Assembly: GCA_022835595.1 (NCBI GenBank)
Contig: BQUP01000007.1
Span: 1,098,188 to 1,162,187, forward strand
Source: Cystobasidium ongulense
Taxonomy: Eukaryota; Basidiomycota; Cystobasidiomycetes; Cystobasidiales; Cystobasidiaceae
DNA length: 64,000 nucleotides
Direction of reading: 5' to 3'
Numbering within the stretch: the stretch's first letter is position 1; every line of letters begins with the position of its first letter. Shown piece after piece: positions 60,508 to 64,000 of this stretch. Position numbers and translations under genes: made by a program. A model generated the notes under the pieces. That model was not told where the DNA came from. It ran no database searches and saw only the letters and a list, made by a program, of their open reading frames with translations.

Positions 60508-62381
60508 ATGTACGGCTACACCCACCAGCAGCCGCCGTGGCCGCAGCAGGCGCAAGGACAGCCACAGCCAGCGTACGGGTACACGCCTGCAGGACCACCG
60601 CAGCAGCAGCAGCACGGCCAGTATCAGGCTCAGGGTCCTCCAGTCGCTCATCCGCAGCCTGCGTATGGCCAGCCCACGTACCCGCAGCAGCCGGCCGCGT
60701 TTGGAGCGATAGCTCCCCAGCCCTGGTACGGCGGGCCGCCCTCTGCAGCACCAGGACACCCTCAAGGCGGCAGTCTCGGATATCCTGCAGCTCCAACCCT
60801 GACTAACCCTGCTGCATACGCGCAACCAGCTTGTGCGTCGGGTGTGCGTCCCTCTGGCCGGAAATAATACTGACCACCCTTCCATTACCGCATCGCAGAC
60901 CCCGCCGCTGGCGCATATCACCAGCAAACCCCGGCAGCTCCCGCAGCACCACCCGTGTACCTTGGTGCCCTGCTCGCAGTCGACCCCCTGCAACCCTATG
61001 CCACCGTGCCGTTGAGCCTTCCGGGATACGACCCGTCCACCGATGTCGAAGCCATAAAAAAGGCGACGAAAGGGTGAGCCATGATGACATTACACGGGTG
61101 TCTGCAAGGTTGTTCCCTGAACAATCTTGTATCTACAGCTTTGGAACAGATGAAAATGCCCTTCACAGAGTGCTATGTCTCCGAGTAAGCTTGCTTTTTC
61201 GCACGTGTTTGACGCGCCCAAGTGGGAGATCCTCCGGCATACATGTTGCCCTTATCGTCACCGCAAAGGACGCAGGCAGGAAGGCTGTAGACAGCCGATG
61301 CAACTGGGGAAAAGCGGCTGACTCTTCGTACTTGATCCACCTTGTCAGACCGCGAGTCAAATGCAGGTTCTTGCGCAAGCATACAAATCACGCTACGGCA
61401 AAGATCTCATCGAGCTACTCAAGAAAGAGACCTCTGGTTATCACGAGAAGACTCTATGTTCACTGGCCATGGGCCCACTGGCGGGCGATGTACAACTCCT
61501 CCATGACGCTATTGCCGGCGCTGGAACCAAAGAGTTGCTTGTGACGGAGATACTGGTCGGCCGCCGTACGCAACGCTCCATCAGTCGCAATTTTAGCAGC
61601 GGTTGGCATAGGCTTACCCATTTTTCCTCGTGTTTTCAGATCCAAATGAAATGGTCCTTCTTCGACATGCCTTTGGACAGCAATACAACAAGTCACTTGA
61701 CAAGGAGGTTCTGGACGACTTATCTCTCAAAACCAAGGACGCTTTTGCCATTGTACTTCAAGGACGCTGGCTGGATAACGGACAAGTACAACCCCAGCTC
61801 ATTGAAAAGGATCTGCAAGAGCTTCTTCCTGCTTTCCGCTTGGGCTTCACGAACGAAATGTTAATGTAAGTTGCTCCATGAGCAGACAGTTAAACTCAGA
61901 ACTAAGTCGTTCAGTTACCTTCCAGCTGCTCCATACTCTTCGCACGGAGTCCCCTGTACCTGCAAGCCCTGGTGTCGGCCTTCAAACAGCGCAATGGCAA
62001 ATCGCTCACAAACCAGATCAAGCAGCACTTCAGTGGACATCTTCAGAACGCACTCCTATTCGCCGTTGAGGGTGGCAAGCGTGATGGTATGGGAATATGG
62101 AGGGATGCGAAACGTCTCGAAGCAGCTATGGCCGGTGCAGGCACATCCGACAATCTATTGATTGCAAGAATAGTTCGTGCTCATTGGGACAGGAACAGAC
62201 TTGAGCAAATAAAGCTAGCATACCAGCAGAAGTACAAGAAACGTAAGTACCCACAGATGTAACGTCACTGTCCTAAGTGCTGATCTTACTTTGTGTGTTC
62301 CAAGCCCTCGCCAAACGTGTTCAGGGCGAAACAAGCGGACATTATCGCGACTGTCTTCTGACTATTATCAACGGCTGCTAG
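60508..62381 (+). CDS. annexin
   Basis: A Ca2+-dependent phospholipid-binding protein. Exon 1 (60508-60832) and the start of exon 2 (60899-61073) encode a 130-residue Gln/Pro/Tyr/Gly-rich tail (MYGYTHQQPPWPQQAQGQ), a common N-terminal type in fungal and animal annexins. The core follows: repeat 1 at DVEAIKKATKG|FGTDENALHRVL, AQAYKSRYGKDLIELLKKE, repeat 2 at LHDAIAGAGTKELLVTEIL, then RHAFGQQYNKSL and the last repeat AAMAGAGTSDNLLIARIVRA and IKLAYQQKYKK. The GxGT calcium loops are kept in at least two repeats. The end is LAKRVQGETSGHYRDCLL. The intron after 61184 is about 160 nt, longer than most here. Confidence 0.9.
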
Positions 62382-63333
62382 AGCCTCCCATCCATTCGTG
62401 TTCTACTCGTTGCTTTCGCTGCCAAGAAAGGGACTTCATCAATGTTGTAGCAGTAATATCTCACTCCCCTCTTTCACTCAGGATTATTTTTTCAAACGCA
62501 AAGGACCATATGGATTGGGAAATCAGCATTTCGAGTAGTACCGTTGTTATATGTGTTGCACTATTAATTTCTTAACGTTGATGGACAGGGCTGTTGCGTT
62601 TTCTGCTGCATTTTTATGGCTTGGAATCATCCCGCTTGGTTGCGCTAGGGAACGCTGTCACTGGCCCATGTCTTTGCTGGTCTCTTTCAATAACTACCGA
62701 TGCATACAAAACTAGATGAACTCTGGTGCTGGAAAGCAAGCCCAACATGAACCCTTGAAGATCTTGACAGAAGGAAGCCCTCGCTGGAAGCGGAAAACAC
62801 ATGTTTGCTCACTGAGGCCACTATCGAACCCTTATGACAGTTACTCTACCTGATGTTATCTTAAAATGTAGACCTGCAGTCCTCTTTGGCCGCGGGCCTC
62901 CAAGTAGTCTATTTATGAACAGTTGCATGCACGACCTAGTGGTACAACACCTCTAGATCTACGACAAGCACCTTCTTTTGGCAAGACTTATGATAGAATA
63001 GTAGTGACGATACCAAGGTGCTCACACTTATGTATCGAAAGTACCCGTTAATGCTGCAGCCATACAAACAACATACAAGCAACATAGAAACACCCCGGTC
63101 ATGCCCTATTGTTGCCATCCGACATCACCGTTCTAAATAATCGTGGTCAGAACAGCTGCGAAGATGTCACGGTTTGATCTTCTTCCGAGCGAGATTTTCG
63201 TGACAGTCAGCTGAACCTCATATAACACCGTAAAGCTGCTGTCAGTCTAGCATGAGATAGGCGGAACTTGCGATTATGTGGGCGGGCTCTAGTAGGATGA
63301 TTCAAGGGCATGAAGATGGTACTCTGCGACGAG
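62382..63333. other. gene-poor intergenic region
   Basis: About 950 bp without a convincing gene. Short frames only; nothing recognised. Confidence 0.45.
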
Positions 63334-63720
63334 CTACGTTTTGTCGGCTGAAGCTCCTGCTTTCCCACGCTTGCGAGTCCATCCTCGGTGCCACAGGATT
63401 TCAAGATAGTCCTCGACGAATGTAGGCCGTCTCTCAGCATCCAATTTTAAGCGGCAAAAATCATGATGAAAATGTCAGTCTGACTTAACACACTGCACAG
63501 CAAGAGACGCTTACCTGGAACGAGACCCCTAAATGATTGTCATATCTGGGCAGGCGACAACGAGCTAGCGCCTTTTGCATTCGAACGACTATGCGAGCGT
63601 CTGATGGTTGATAACTCTGAGACTACTGGCCTCCCTCCTACTGACTAGTAACAGTATATACATAACGATATAGACTACCTTGCAGCGCAAAAACAAGATC
63701 TTGAATCCAGATGATACCTT
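63334..63720 (-). CDS. possible 3' end of an unidentified gene continuing beyond the right edge
   Basis: On the minus strand three phase-0 pieces join with GT..AG borders: about 63719-63679 (FKILFLRCK), 63616-63515 (SDARIVVRMQKALARCRL, ending VSFQ) and 63432-63334 (RRPTFVEDYLEILWHRGW, TRKRGKAGASADKT, stop). Both later pieces are whole numbers of codons and carry protein-like composition. No family is recognised and the 5' part would lie beyond or near the window end. Chance is not excluded. Confidence 0.3.
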
Positions 63721-64000
63721 AGTGGGACAAAGTTATTGGCTTCACTCTTTGTACTCAGGCAGGTCAACCAAATACGAACAGTGACTCAGATGCGAGGGTA
63801 TCCCGAGGGGGATCAATTCCAGAATTGGAATTATGCCGACTTTATGAAAATTGCTTGGTAAGGATACCACAGCTGACATTCAATCTAGCTTAGATACCTC
63901 CTGTTTGACTTCGGGCTTAATAAGACACTGAGTGCCCTTACACTTTCCAAACTATTGACATGCAATGTTGCATAGATTGGCCCAGGTACCTCTAGTTCAG

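Overview
This window looks like nuclear DNA of a filamentous or dimorphic basidiomycete (Pucciniomycotina is my guess, not shown). The evidence is fungal gene content (DASH subunit Dam1, Sey1, fused HIS7, Zn2Cys6 regulator, Dal5-type MFS carrier) and dense, short introns of about 50-80 nt with GT..AG ends, often 5-15 per gene. Exon structures were rebuilt by hand from conserved protein blocks, splice sites and reading phase; most intact genes close arithmetically to a full-length protein.

Layout. 1-2661: possible edge gene on the minus strand, then a 2.2-kb GTACC-rich intergenic region. 2.7-15.5 kb: GH63-like protein of the yeast YMR196W type, choline/ethanolamine phosphotransferase, Golgi SNARE Gos1, and a Zrg17-like zinc transporter with a His-rich tail. 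15.5-25.2 kb: minisatellite, BAH-like paralog 1, HIS7 and phosphoglycerate dehydrogenase divergent from one promoter, BAH-like paralog 2. 25.5-30.1 kb: decayed amino-acid transporter remnant, then SEY1. 30.4-41.5 kb: SDR, Zn2Cys6 factor, DAM1, dienelactone-hydrolase-like enzyme, MFS carrier. 41.9-51.4 kb: BAH-like paralog 3, CaMK-type kinase with very small exons, monoglyceride-lipase-like hydrolase, chorismate mutase, dephospho-CoA kinase. 51.6-64 kb: beta-COP, a decayed reading frame, AP-3 delta, annexin, and a sparse right end with a possible edge gene.

Common themes are membrane traffic (Gos1, beta-COP, AP-3 delta, Sey1, annexin), amino-acid synthesis (HIS7, PGDH, chorismate mutase) and lipid metabolism (CPT1, monoglyceride lipase). 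The SDR, regulator, hydrolase and transporter could be a small catabolic cluster.

Most interesting: three diverged copies of one BAH-like gene family within 27 kb on both strands; exons as small as 5, 11 and 13 nt in the kinase gene and a 21-nt exon carrying the Walker A motif of SEY1; two GC-AG introns; a winged-helix-like tail on Dam1; and two decayed genes.
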